DNA from: Parasediminibacterium sp046546515
Lineage (GTDB): Bacteria > Bacteroidota > Bacteroidia > Chitinophagales > Chitinophagaceae
Reading direction: 5' to 3'
Assembly: GCF_046546515.1 (NCBI RefSeq)
Contig: NZ_JBKHKJ010000001.1
Span: forward strand, 186,001-250,000
DNA length: 64,000 nt
The position numbers and the translations under genes are program-made. Position 1 is the first letter of the stretch; each line of letters starts with the position of its first letter. The notes under the pieces are model-generated. The model was given only the letters and a program-made list of their open reading frames with translations. It had not been told where the DNA came from and searched no databases. Shown piece after piece: positions 44,742-53,515 of the stretch.

Positions 44742-45443
44742 TTAGCCCATTGAAGTATGCTTGAAATAGTTTTTGTCGGGGTAATACATATAAAAGCAAG
44801 AACCTTGCTTTATATGGTTTACGATAGGCGTACACAGCTCCTGCGGAACAGCAGGGCAGCCTTGGCTCCTGCCTAGCCTGCCACATTGTTTAATAAACGA
44901 TTCACTTACATAAGGCGCACCATGTATCACGATGCCCCGTTGCTCTGCGCCATCGTTAATCCCTTTTTCTATTCCTTTTAATCTTAAAGAAAGGCCGTGG
45001 GCACCTTGGTATGTATCGCCAGTAATATAAAAACCAAGGCTCGATTTAAAAGAATTGGCTTTGTTGGCAAAAGATTTTGCAAATTCTTCGCCCGAGTTGC
45101 GGCCATGCGCCACATAAGTATTAAACAATACTATTTTCTTTTCCATGTCTATAATGTACAGCCTTTTGGAATTGGACGACTGCGACATATCGGCAATGGA
45201 AAGCAACCCTGCTTTTTGCAGGCTTTGGTGGCAATACAAAACATCCCATCCAGCCAATGCCTTTTCAAAAATTTCCTGCTTCAAGCCCAAGGCTGCAAGG
45301 TTCAGTTGATTATACAAACTCTTTTTCTCAGCTATTGAGCCAATAGCCGCCTTGCTCACTTTTGCTTTCGAGAAACTAGGCGTAGCAAAAAACAACAGAA
45401 AAGGGAGGGCTAAATGCCTTTTTTTTGAAAAAAAGTACCGCAT
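44742..45443 (-). CDS. L,D-transpeptidase-like protein, YkuD_2 type
   Basis: A 233-aa exported protein (hydrophobic stretch LALPFLLFFATPSFS near residue 11). The catalytic block is IVIHGAPYVSESF with His174 and GRLGRSQGCPAVP with Cys196, the pattern of the 'murein L,D-transpeptidase catalytic domain' family. The upstream LSLRLKGIEKG and the LGFYITGDTYQGAHG segment fit as well. Expected to cross-link or modify peptidoglycan in the periplasm. The next minus-strand gene is a different L,D-transpeptidase, 82 bases away. Confidence 0.88.
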   Translation of the reverse strand: MRYFFSKKRHLALPFLLFFATPSFSKAKVSKAAIGSIAEKKSLYNQLNLAALGLKQEIFEKALAGWDVLYCHQSLQKAGLLSIADMSQSSNSKRLYIIDMEKKIVLFNTYVAHGRNSGEEFAKSFANKANSFKSSLGFYITGDTYQGAHGLSLRLKGIEKGINDGAEQRGIVIHGAPYVSESFIKQCGRLGRSQGCPAVPQELCTPIVNHIKQGSCFYMYYPDKNYFKHTSMG

Positions 45444-45525
45444 AATCTTTAATTTATAAGTATAGATGACGGAAAATCATTTTTTGCTAATAACCAAAGA
45501 TAAACTACGCTATCTATTTATTTCG

Positions 45526-47169
45526 TTAATTAACAAACATCAACTGCTTCATTTTAACATCGTGATGGTAAATATCTTCCCTGAAATTCAATTTCCCACC
45601 CCTATCTACAAACGCAGTGAAGTAAGCTATAAACACAGGCACTTTCTTTTTTAGCGTTACAGGCATTTCCTTGCCGCTATTCATAGCCGCATTTATTTTG
45701 GCATCCGTCCAGCTTGGGTCGCTCCTTAATAAAAACTTAGCCAACTTAAAAGGCTCTTGCACACGTATGCAGCCATGGCTAAAAGCACGGGACGATTCAT
45801 CGAACAACGACTTCTGAGGAGAATCGTGCAGGTATATGTCGTACGAATTGGGGAACAAGAATTTTACCAATCCCAACGAATTTTTTACGCCCGGCTTCTC
45901 CCTTACAAGGTAAGGGAAACTACTGGCAGATTGGTCCCAGTTGATAGCAGATTCATTAACTGGCTGCCCTGAAAAAGTAACAACTTCCATGTTGTGTTTC
46001 TCTAGGTAATCCCTGTTTTTCCTGATGCCTGGCAGCACTTCTTTTTCCAATATGCCTTTGGGTATGTTCCAATAAGGGCTAAAAACGATGGTTTCCACAT
46101 TGTTGTTGAATATCACCGAATTATGTACCCTTGTCGATTTGCCTACCACTACGTTGCAGCTCCATTCAAGGTTGTCGTTGTTATAAACATGCAATTTGTA
46201 TTCTGGTATGTTCACGGCCAAATAGTCGCCTTTCAATTGCGTGGGTATCCATTTGCTGCGCTCCATGTTTATTAAAATCTGTTGTATTCGCTCTTTAACA
46301 GGTACTTGCAAAGCATTAACTGTTCTTTGGTTTAAGGAACTATCTTCAGGAAGCCCCAGCCTGTTTTGAAATTTTTGTAATGCAGCGGTCAATCCATCAT
46401 CAAACAAAATACTTGTATCATTTACAGCTAAGTCTCCCATTACTACCAATTGCTTTTTGACGGCTGCAATGCCAGGCGATGAGCTGCCTTTTTTAAGCCC
46501 TTTTACATTTTCAGGAATGATAGGCCAGCCACCATTTTTTTGTATGGCTTTGTATTGCTGCAAAAAATTGTTTAGCAATCCGTATTGCCTGTTATAAGGT
46601 TGCAAAGACGTGTCGGCAGGGTTCTTCTTGTCCAAAACAGTGTCTAGGAAACTTCCGTAGTCTATTTTTTTCCGGTCTATAAACCAGGCTGCTTTTTTCA
46701 TGGCATCCTCGCTTAGGCCTTTCCAGTTGCGCTTGGCATAGCCGAAATAATTTGCTGTCAGTAATAATTCCAACTGTAGTGCAAGGCTGTCTTTGCTGTT
46801 GAACTTATAATCTTCATCGTTTAGCTGGTCGTATAGTGTATGCAGCTGGTCGTGGTAAAAAGCCGAGTCGTTCCTGCCTTGTATCTGTTCTTGGTTTAGC
46901 ATGTTTATAAAGCTGCCCGCATATTCGTTTACGCCGTCATTGTTTATCCATGCAAACGAATAATCCCTTTTCTGGTAGAAGGAACTTAGCTTCTCATGCT
47001 GTGTGCCTTCTTCTGGGTGTTGGTTGAAAAACTGCTTTATTTGTGTTGAATCAAAATAATATAAGGTAGTATCTGCTTTTGCTGTGCCAGCATCTTTCTT
47101 GTTTTTATTTTTACAAGCCGGGGCAAAAAATAAGGCAGCAATACAAGTAGCAATCAGTAATCTGTTCAT
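45526..47169 (-). CDS. L,D-transpeptidase lipoprotein, YcbB/LdtD-like
   Basis: A 547-aa lipoprotein (lipobox FAPAC, Cys19). An N-terminal scaffold contains a peptidoglycan-binding-like part (VKKQLVVMGDLAVNDTSILF, LQKFQNRLGLPED). The YkuD catalytic domain follows: VVGKSTRVHNSVIFNNNV, YWNIPKGILEKEVLP and SHGCIRV at 464-470 with catalytic Cys467. This matches the large YcbB-type Ldt with its substrate capping region. It makes 3-3 cross-links in the cell wall. It is upstream of the YkuD_2-type gene and may be transcribed with it. Confidence 0.92.
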   Translation of the reverse strand: MNRLLIATCIAALFFAPACKNKNKKDAGTAKADTTLYYFDSTQIKQFFNQHPEEGTQHEKLSSFYQKRDYSFAWINNDGVNEYAGSFINMLNQEQIQGRNDSAFYHDQLHTLYDQLNDEDYKFNSKDSLALQLELLLTANYFGYAKRNWKGLSEDAMKKAAWFIDRKKIDYGSFLDTVLDKKNPADTSLQPYNRQYGLLNNFLQQYKAIQKNGGWPIIPENVKGLKKGSSSPGIAAVKKQLVVMGDLAVNDTSILFDDGLTAALQKFQNRLGLPEDSSLNQRTVNALQVPVKERIQQILINMERSKWIPTQLKGDYLAVNIPEYKLHVYNNDNLEWSCNVVVGKSTRVHNSVIFNNNVETIVFSPYWNIPKGILEKEVLPGIRKNRDYLEKHNMEVVTFSGQPVNESAINWDQSASSFPYLVREKPGVKNSLGLVKFLFPNSYDIYLHDSPQKSLFDESSRAFSHGCIRVQEPFKLAKFLLRSDPSWTDAKINAAMNSGKEMPVTLKKKVPVFIAYFTAFVDRGGKLNFREDIYHHDVKMKQLMFVN

Positions 47170-47317
47170 TATAAAGTTGGGTAAAATGATATAAATGAAA
47201 ACAGCTACTGAAAATAGAGTGCCACGAAAAATCGGGGAATATTATGCCCAGTTTGTTTTTCCGGAATGCAGGGTATATAGATACTAGATAAAACGGTGGT
47301 GGTACACCATAGTTGAT

Positions 47318-47746
47318 TTATGTCTTAAGATTAAGGTTGTAGTAATAAGCCCAAAGTTTAAAATGAAGGTTTAGCATATATTCCTTTTTTGAGAATGAAA
47401 GGCTTTTGCGCACCATTCTGCTAAATCGTTGCCTAATGGTGTTGTTCAACCGTTCGATGTGCGCTGTTTCCCCAGTTTCCTTCCCCACCTTTTTGTGTGT
47501 TTTCACTGAGATGCAATTATAGGATTTCCAGAAATCAGAAAAGCTGTTGCATTTTAAATAGTCATAGGGCAATTTGCGCCACATCTCTTTGCAAGATGCC
47601 ATGCTTCCATCCCCAAGGAAGAAAGAAACGATTTGCCTTGTTTGCCTGCATTGTGCTATCCATATCCTTATATGGTTGATTTTCAACAAGAAAAAAGTAA
47701 ACACTTCGTCCACCTCTAAAATGGGGCTTTCCTTCCCGGCAGGCAT
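47318..47746 (-). CDS. IS1-type transposase, C-terminal part (InsB-like)
   Basis: Catalytic DDE part of the IS1 transposase, 142 aa from the first in-frame ATG, although it is not expected to be translated on its own. Visible blocks are ILEVDEVFTFF with the first catalytic Asp, FFLGDGSMASCKEMWRKLP with the second, and THKKVGKETGETAHIERLNN with the Glu and RLNNTIRQRFSR. Frame continuity with the N-terminal ORF needs loss of one A in an A7 run near 47780: reading six A gives WLKKAQSLPGFKSTIMPAGK. Confidence 0.85.
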   Translation of the reverse strand: MPAGKESPILEVDEVFTFFLLKINHIRIWIAQCRQTRQIVSFFLGDGSMASCKEMWRKLPYDYLKCNSFSDFWKSYNCISVKTHKKVGKETGETAHIERLNNTIRQRFSRMVRKSLSFSKKEYMLNLHFKLWAYYYNLNLKT

Positions 47747-47756
47747 GATGGTAGAT

Positions 47757-48047
47757 TTAAAACCGGGCAGCGACTGGGCTTTTTTTAAGCCATCTTAAAA
47801 TGGAAACATGACTCACGTCAAAAATACGGCCTGTTGAGCGGAAACTGCCCCTTTCCGTATAGGTGAGGGCTACCTGTTCCATATCAAGCACACGACTGGG
47901 TTGACGGTAATCCAATACACGCGTTACATTGCAATCTTTACAACGGTAACGCTGTTGGTTTGATGCGTTTTTACCATTCTTGATGATATTGGGACTTTGG
48001 CAATTGTGGCATATTCGTAAAACTGATAACATAGTAAATGCTTTCAT
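47757..48047 (-). CDS. IS1-type transposase, N-terminal part (InsA-like)
   Basis: DNA-binding part, 96 aa. It has a zinc-finger-like CHNCQSPNIIKNGK...RYRCKDC (four Cys) and a helix-turn-helix ALTYTERGSFRSTGRIFDVS. A longer frame to 48104 runs beyond the insertion end, so ATG 48047 (or 48032) is the start. It ends just after the slippery sequence CTTAAAAAAAGCC, then stops at TAA, leaving a frame change before the catalytic part. Confidence 0.85.
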   Translation of the reverse strand: MKAFTMLSVLRICHNCQSPNIIKNGKNASNQQRYRCKDCNVTRVLDYRQPSRVLDMEQVALTYTERGSFRSTGRIFDVSHVSILRWLKKSPVAARF

Positions 48048-48140
48048 ATATAAACGAAATAATAACAACTTTATTGTACCACTACCGATAAAACTAAAAA
48101 CCAACCCTTTCAGGTTGGCTTTATAATTTAACGTTTATTT

Positions 48141-48192
48141 CTTTTTCTTTCCCACTTCGTGCTTCTTTGAGTCTTCCCGCCTCAGTGGCAAA
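48141..48192 (-). repeat. CACAAAG-family dispersed repeat
   Basis: CTTCGTGCTTCTTTGAGTCT followed by TCCCGCCTCAGTGGCAAA, just after the secA stop. Confidence 0.6.
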
Positions 48193-48194
48193 CG

Positions 48195-51100
48195 CTATTC
48201 CTCCCGTCCGTGGCAAGCCTTGTATTTCTTACCGCTGCCACATGGGCAGGGGTCGTTGCGGCCTATCTTGGGGCCTACTACTATCGGTTGTTGCTTTACG
48301 GGCGTAGGATCGTAGTAATCTTCCTCCTCAGATGGTGGCAGTTCCCTGCCCGCAGCATCCACGTCCTGCTTGCGGGTTTTCAGCTTGCTAAGGTCTGTTT
48401 TTTCCTGGCGGCCTTCCCTTACGTCCCCTTCGTTTTCTATAGGTATGGCGGCATGGCACAAAAACTCCACAATGTTCTTGTTTACCTCTGCATCCATGTT
48501 TTTAAACAGGGTAAACGCTTCTACCTTGTAAATAACCAAGGGGTCTTTTTGCTCGTAACTGGCGGTTTGCACGCTTTGTTTCAAGTCGTCCATTGCCCTT
48601 AGGTGTTCCTTCCACTCATCATCAATAAAGTTGAGCGTTGCGGTTTTTTCAAGGCTATTGATTATTTCAACTCCTCCACTTTCAATTGTTTTGTCCATGT
48701 TGGCCAATACCTGCAAGCCACGTTTGCCATCGGTAAATGGCACAATCACGTTTTCTATATGCGCCCCTTGTTCCTTGCGTATATTTTTAAACACTGGAAC
48801 GGTTTGGGCAGCAATTTCTTGCTTTTTGGCTTGGTAGTTATCCATGGCCTGTTGGTATAGCTTTTCTGCCAGTTGCTGTTCAGGAAGCTTATGCAGTTCA
48901 TCTGAAGTAATAGAACTGTCTATACCAAAGTTTACGATAGTCGCCAAGCGGAAACCTTCATAATCATCCTGTTCCTTGAAGGAATTTACCAACCCTTCTG
49001 CCACAGAATAGAAGGCATTGTCCAAATCCAGAGCCAAACGCTCGCCAAACAAAGCATGGTTGCGTTTTGCATAGATTACCGTACGTTGCTTGTTCATCAC
49101 ATCGTCATATTCCAGCAAGCGTTTCCTAGTACCAAAGTTGTTTTCTTCTACTTTCTTTTGGGCACGCTCTATACTTTTAGAAATCATCGGGTGCTGTATC
49201 ACTTCCCCTTCCTTGTACCCTGCAAAGTCCATCACTTTTGCAATACGCTCGCTGCCAAACATACGCATCAAGTCATCTTCCAGTGTTACAAAAAACTGTG
49301 TAGAACCAGGGTCGCCTTGGCGGCCGGCACGACCTCGCAACTGCCTGTCCACACGGCGGCTTTCGTGGCGTTCTGTGCCAATAATGGCCAAGCCACCTGC
49401 TTCTTTCACGCCTGGCCCTAGCTTAATATCCGTGCCCCTACCAGCCATATTCGTGGCAATGGTTATAGCACCTGCCAAGCCTGCTTCGGCCACTACCTGT
49501 GCTTCACGGGCGTGCTGCTTGGCGTTTAATACATTATGCGGTATTTGTTTCTGGCGCAGCATACGGCTAAGCAATTCACTCACCTCTACCGAGGTGGTGC
49601 CTACCAGCACTGGCCTACCTTCGTTTCTTAGTTTGTTTATTTCTTCTATTACAGCGCCAAATTTTTCACGCTTGGTTTTGTACACCAAATCTTGCTCGTC
49701 CCTGCGTATAGCAGTGATATTGGTTGGTATAGTAACTACGTCCAGTTTATAAATATCCCAGAACTCCCCTGCTTCTGTTTCGGCAGTACCCGTCATGCCG
49801 CAAAGCTTGTGGTACATCCTAAAATAGTTCTGCAAGGTTACCGTTGCATAGGTTTGTGTAGTGGCTTCAATTTTTACGTTTTCTTTTGCCTCAATTGCTT
49901 GGTGCAAGCCATCGCTATAGCGGCGGCCATCTAAAATACGGCCTGTTTGTTCGTCTACAATTTTCACCGCTTCGTCCATCACCACATACTCCACGTCTTT
50001 GTCAAACAAGGTATATGCTTTCAGCAATTGCTGGACGGTGTGTATCCTGTCTGCTTTTACAGAATAATCATTAATGATAGATTCTTTCTGCCTTAGTTTT
50101 TCATCAGCATCGGCAGTACTTTTGTCAATTTGCGCTAGGTTAACACTTATATCAGGAATAATAAAGAAATGCGGGTCTTCCCCAGCTTTGGTTATCAACT
50201 GGATACCCTTGTCTGTCAATTCTACCGAGTTGTTTTTTTCGTCAATAAAGAAATACAATTCTTCATCGGCAATGTGCATTTCCCTTGATTGGTCTGCTAG
50301 GTAATAGTTTTCTGCTTTTTGTAGTTTCACCCTCATGCCGGGCTCGCTCAAGTATTTAATTAAGGCATTGTTTTTGGGCAAACCACGGTGCGCCCTAAAC
50401 AGGGCTAGGCCACCATCTTTTGGGTCGTCATTGCCTTCGGCAATTTTCTTTTTTGCTTCGTTCAGGAATGCATTTGTGGCACGTTTTTGTGCTTCTACCA
50501 GTTTTTCAATGCGTGGTTTCAGTTCAAAAAATTGCTCTAGGTTGTCTTGCCTGCCTATCGGTCCACTGATAATCAAAGGTGTACGGGCATCGTCTATCAA
50601 TACACTATCTACTTCATCCACCATGGCAAAATGGTGCTTGCGCTGTACCATTTCATCGGGTGTGTGTACCATGTTGTCGCGTAGGTAGTCAAAGCCAAAT
50701 TCGTTGTTCGTTCCGTAGGTAATGTCTGCCAAATAAGCGTTCCTGCGTTCTTGGGTATTGGGTTGATGCTTGTCTATACAATCCACCGTAAGGCCAAGCC
50801 ATTCAAACAAAGTGCCGTTCCACTCGCTGTCCCTTTTTGCCAAATAGTCATTCACAGTTACTATATGCACGCCTTCGCCTGTCAAAGCGTTCAAGTAAGC
50901 GGGTAAAGTACTAACCAATGTTTTACCCTCCCCCGTTGCCATTTCAGCAATTTTGCCGCTATGCAGCACAGCTCCACCTATCAACTGCACATCATAATGC
51001 ACCATGTTCCATGTTACCTTGCCACCACCCGCAGTCCAGCTATTTTTAAAAATGCTGATATCGCCATTGATAGACACATAGTCTTTTTTCACAGCCAGTT

Positions 51101-51515
51101 GCCTGTCTAGTTCGGTAGCCGTGGTTTCTAAAGTAGTATTTTCTTTAAAACGCCTTGCGGTTTCTTTTATCACCGCAAATGCTTCTGGTAGTATATCTTT
51201 TAATACCTCTTCTATTTGTTTGTCCCTTTCTTTTTTCAGCTTATCTACCTCTTGGTAAATAGTATCTTTGGTATGCAGTTCCTCTGCTGGCAATGCATCT
51301 GCTTCTTGTTGCTTGTTTGCTATTTCGGCATCAATATCTTGCAAATGGCTTTTAATGCGGGCTTTAAATTCCACCGTTTTGCCCCTTAGGGCATCATTGC
51401 TAAGGCTTTGGTATTCCTGGAAATGCTGATTTATTTTCACGACCAACGGTTTTATTTCCGCCACGTCTTTCTCACTTTTATTCCCGCCCAGTAATTTACT
51501 TATAAAACTAAACAT
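48195..51515 (-). CDS. secA: Preprotein translocase subunit SecA
   Basis: ATP-driven motor of the Sec pathway, 1106 aa with start ATG 51515 (MFSFISKLLGGNKSE). A longer frame to 51557 has no family support. Walker A MATGEGKT is at 192-199, DEVD (VDEVDSVLIDDA) follows, and the C-terminus ends in a zinc-binding SEC-C motif CPCGSGKKYKACHG. The length exceeds E. coli SecA (901 aa) because of insertions near residues 60-110 and in the NBD2/HSD regions, as is common in Bacteroidota. Essential; no other sec gene is near. Confidence 0.96.
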   Translation of the reverse strand: MFSFISKLLGGNKSEKDVAEIKPLVVKINQHFQEYQSLSNDALRGKTVEFKARIKSHLQDIDAEIANKQQEADALPAEELHTKDTIYQEVDKLKKERDKQIEEVLKDILPEAFAVIKETARRFKENTTLETTATELDRQLAVKKDYVSINGDISIFKNSWTAGGGKVTWNMVHYDVQLIGGAVLHSGKIAEMATGEGKTLVSTLPAYLNALTGEGVHIVTVNDYLAKRDSEWNGTLFEWLGLTVDCIDKHQPNTQERRNAYLADITYGTNNEFGFDYLRDNMVHTPDEMVQRKHHFAMVDEVDSVLIDDARTPLIISGPIGRQDNLEQFFELKPRIEKLVEAQKRATNAFLNEAKKKIAEGNDDPKDGGLALFRAHRGLPKNNALIKYLSEPGMRVKLQKAENYYLADQSREMHIADEELYFFIDEKNNSVELTDKGIQLITKAGEDPHFFIIPDISVNLAQIDKSTADADEKLRQKESIINDYSVKADRIHTVQQLLKAYTLFDKDVEYVVMDEAVKIVDEQTGRILDGRRYSDGLHQAIEAKENVKIEATTQTYATVTLQNYFRMYHKLCGMTGTAETEAGEFWDIYKLDVVTIPTNITAIRRDEQDLVYKTKREKFGAVIEEINKLRNEGRPVLVGTTSVEVSELLSRMLRQKQIPHNVLNAKQHAREAQVVAEAGLAGAITIATNMAGRGTDIKLGPGVKEAGGLAIIGTERHESRRVDRQLRGRAGRQGDPGSTQFFVTLEDDLMRMFGSERIAKVMDFAGYKEGEVIQHPMISKSIERAQKKVEENNFGTRKRLLEYDDVMNKQRTVIYAKRNHALFGERLALDLDNAFYSVAEGLVNSFKEQDDYEGFRLATIVNFGIDSSITSDELHKLPEQQLAEKLYQQAMDNYQAKKQEIAAQTVPVFKNIRKEQGAHIENVIVPFTDGKRGLQVLANMDKTIESGGVEIINSLEKTATLNFIDDEWKEHLRAMDDLKQSVQTASYEQKDPLVIYKVEAFTLFKNMDAEVNKNIVEFLCHAAIPIENEGDVREGRQEKTDLSKLKTRKQDVDAAGRELPPSEEEDYYDPTPVKQQPIVVGPKIGRNDPCPCGSGKKYKACHGREE

Positions 51516-52023
51516 ATCTAAAATATAATGGTGTAATTTGAGGTTGTTGCTAGTCAAATAAAATGCTACAACCTGTTTAAAGCCAATTTGTCATTTTTTC
51601 GAGTGGCAAATGTAAAGGTTTTAGGGGCTTTTTGGGAAGTGGGTATAAATTGGTGCTTAGGAATTGATATTATTTGTTTTAGCCTGCATACCAAAAACAA
51701 CCAATTAATATAAAAAATTAGCGCTATTCGTTCATTCGTGGCTAATTGGTTGTATAGGAGTTTTACGCTTTTTTATAAAAAAATCAACCTAGCCAACCTC
51801 ATCCCTCCCGAAAGACCAAGACTAATTACCCAAAGGAAAAGGTAACAGAAATAGGGCAAGGAGACAATGTTTGAATATTTTTAATAATATCAATATCTAC
51901 TAGTGTTATATTAAAATAGTTTCAGTTATGCCATTTTTGTGGGATTTTTACGCTGTTTCTTTTTTCAAAAATCGTTACAAAACTTATAAGCCATTGATTA
52001 TCAACAACAACATCAAATTTTTG

Positions 52024-52122
52024 TGCGCATTTTGTGCTTATTTTTCGCTTATTTTATGCGTAATTTGTGCTTGGTTTGTGCGTAATTTATGCTCATTTTG
52101 TGCCTAATTTGTGCGTATTTTA
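52024..52122 (+). repeat. 11-bp array B1: nine units, consensus TGCGTATTTTG
   Basis: Nine uninterrupted 11-bp units, for example TGCGCATTTTG, TGCTTATTTTT, CGCTTATTTTA, TGCGTAATTTG. Same consensus as array A1. Confidence 0.9.
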
Positions 52123-52425
52123 CAGCTATAAATACGAGGCCAAATTTTGAGACTACAACTATCTTAATATTAGTAAAAAAAGAGCTACGATTTAGATGCC
52201 AAGACACTAGTTTTGTAAGTAGTTGGTATCAAGTGCATTTGTACCACAAAGATAAGGTTTTTACAGATTGGGGGGTATAAGGACAAAGCGAAAAAGTTTT
52301 AGGCACCCGTTTATTTTTTGTTTTCGGTGGTTTATTTTTTTTGCTATCTTGCTTTTTACCTGTAACTAATTGATATTCAGTTGTTTATATTTTTTTGCCT
52401 CATTTTTTTTGATAATAAAAGTGAA

Positions 52426-52513
52426 TTTTATGATAGTTTATTGATAGGAAAATGATAGGTTTATATTAGGAAAATGATAGTTTATTGATAGGAAACTGAT
52501 AATATTTTGTTAG
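52426..52513 (-). repeat. 11-bp array B2: eight units, YTATCA core on the minus strand
   Basis: Eight uninterrupted units, on the plus strand TTTTATGATAG, TTTATTGATAG, GAAAATGATAG and so on. Read on the minus strand they match array A2 (YTATCA core). Confidence 0.9.
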
Positions 52514-52628
52514 TGGATTATCATTTTCCTAAGCCAACTAACATCCGATGCGGGAGGCAAGGCCAAGCTGCCCCTAGTTTCCCTTTAATGTAAAATTCGC
52601 AGGCATAGGTATAAAGCCTAAAATAAAA

Positions 52629-52685
52629 ATCCTATATGGGGAAAATATTCCCCCATGAGTATACAAATTTTACCCCATATAGGAT
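52629..52685. repeat. CCTATATGGGG hairpin of locus B
   Basis: ATCCTATATGGGG (52629-52641) with inverse at 52673-52685. Confidence 0.8.
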
Positions 52686-52829
52686 ACTTGTTGAGCGGCA
52701 AACATCAAGGCATTGAATTAAATATTTCCTGTTTCTGCCAAAAATAAAACAACAAAAAACGAATTTTTGAAATGCACCTCCCTATAAAGGCTAATAATCC
52801 ACTAAAACTTTTTTCCATAACTTAGCATC

Positions 52830-53366
52830 ATGGTTATTACACAAGCTTCTTTACCACCCCGTACTGCACTAGAGGTATTCAGGCTATTGCCAGAAGGCAC
52901 TTTGTGCGAAGTTTTGAATGATACATTATATATGTCCCCTGCACCAAGATACACCCACCAAAGAATGGTATCCTTTCTTAATAGAAGACTAGGAGATTTT
53001 GTAGAGGACAATAACCTCGGCGAGGTCATCATATCGCCAATAGATGTTTATTTTACAGACCAAAAAAGCGCATTGCAGCCCGACCTTATTTTTATTACCC
53101 CTGAAAACAGGGGCATACTGCACGATGATGGTTATTTTTATGGCGCACCCGATTTGGTGGTGGAAGTACTTAGCCAAGATATAAAAAGGGACACCGTTAC
53201 CAAAAAAGCCATTTATGAAAAGGCAGGCGTAAAAGAATACATCATGGTAAACCCCAGCACACTTTCGGTAAAAACCCTGCTGCTGGGAGATGGTGTTTAC
53301 AAGGAAGTCTTTTCTGGTAGAGGCGTGTTTAAAAGCGAGTTGCTAAATGCTACATTCCCTTTATAG
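52830..53366 (+). CDS. Uma2 family endonuclease-like protein
   Basis: A 178-aa protein of the DUF820/Uma2 family, a restriction-endonuclease-like PD-(D/E)xK fold. Matching blocks are YTHQRMVSFLNRRLGDF, QPDLIFI with Asp, GAPDLVVEVLS with Asp and Glu, and KAIYEKAGVKEYIMVNP. Members are frequent in cyanobacteria and Bacteroidota, often in multiple copies; the role is unclear. It lies alone, directly after locus B. ATG 52830. Confidence 0.88.
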   Translation: MVITQASLPPRTALEVFRLLPEGTLCEVLNDTLYMSPAPRYTHQRMVSFLNRRLGDFVEDNNLGEVIISPIDVYFTDQKSALQPDLIFITPENRGILHDDGYFYGAPDLVVEVLSQDIKRDTVTKKAIYEKAGVKEYIMVNPSTLSVKTLLLGDGVYKEVFSGRGVFKSELLNATFPL

Positions 53367-53395
53367 CAATTTTGCTTCCTTAGCGTAATTTTTTC

Positions 53396-53430
53396 GCCAC
53401 AAAGGCACGAAGTCTCGAAGAAGCACAAAG
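53396..53430 (+). repeat. CACAAAG-family dispersed repeat
   Basis: GCCACAAAGGCACGAAGTCT followed by CGAAGAAGCACAAAG. Confidence 0.7.
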
Positions 53431-53441
53431 AAAAGAATTCC

Positions 53442-53487
53442 AATTAAGAGAAATGCCAGGACATCTATCCCGGCATTTCTCTTAATT
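53442..53487. terminator. Bidirectional terminator hairpin
   Basis: Perfect 16-bp stem AATTAAGAGAAATGCC with its inverse, 14-base loop, between the convergent Uma2 and FN3 genes. Confidence 0.75.
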
Positions 53488-53515
53488 CAAAGTTTATTAT
53501 CATACGTCTATCAAC

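Larger units (their letters stand above)
47287..48094. mobile_element. IS1-family insertion sequence with 8-bp target duplication
   Basis: The element runs from 47295 to 48086 (792 bp). The ends are imperfect inverted repeats: GGTGGTGGTACA...AGTTG at the left and, inverted, GGTAGTGGTACA...AGTTG at the right. GATAAAAC at 47287-47294 is repeated exactly at 48087-48094, an 8-bp target duplication, as expected for IS1. The two frames insA and insB are on the minus strand. The insertion lies between the L,D-transpeptidase and secA genes and looks recent because the duplication is intact. Confidence 0.9.
51516..52829. other. 1.3-kb non-coding spacer holding locus B
   Basis: Upstream of secA on the left and Uma2 on the right. 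No ORF is supported. It holds an array of nine 11-bp units (52024-52122), one of eight units (52426-52513) and the CCTATATGGGG hairpin (52629-52685). About 400 bases (52290-52690) match element A in inverse orientation. A half-copy of the element A end (GAATTTTTGAAATGCACC) is at 52761-52778. Confidence 0.6.
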
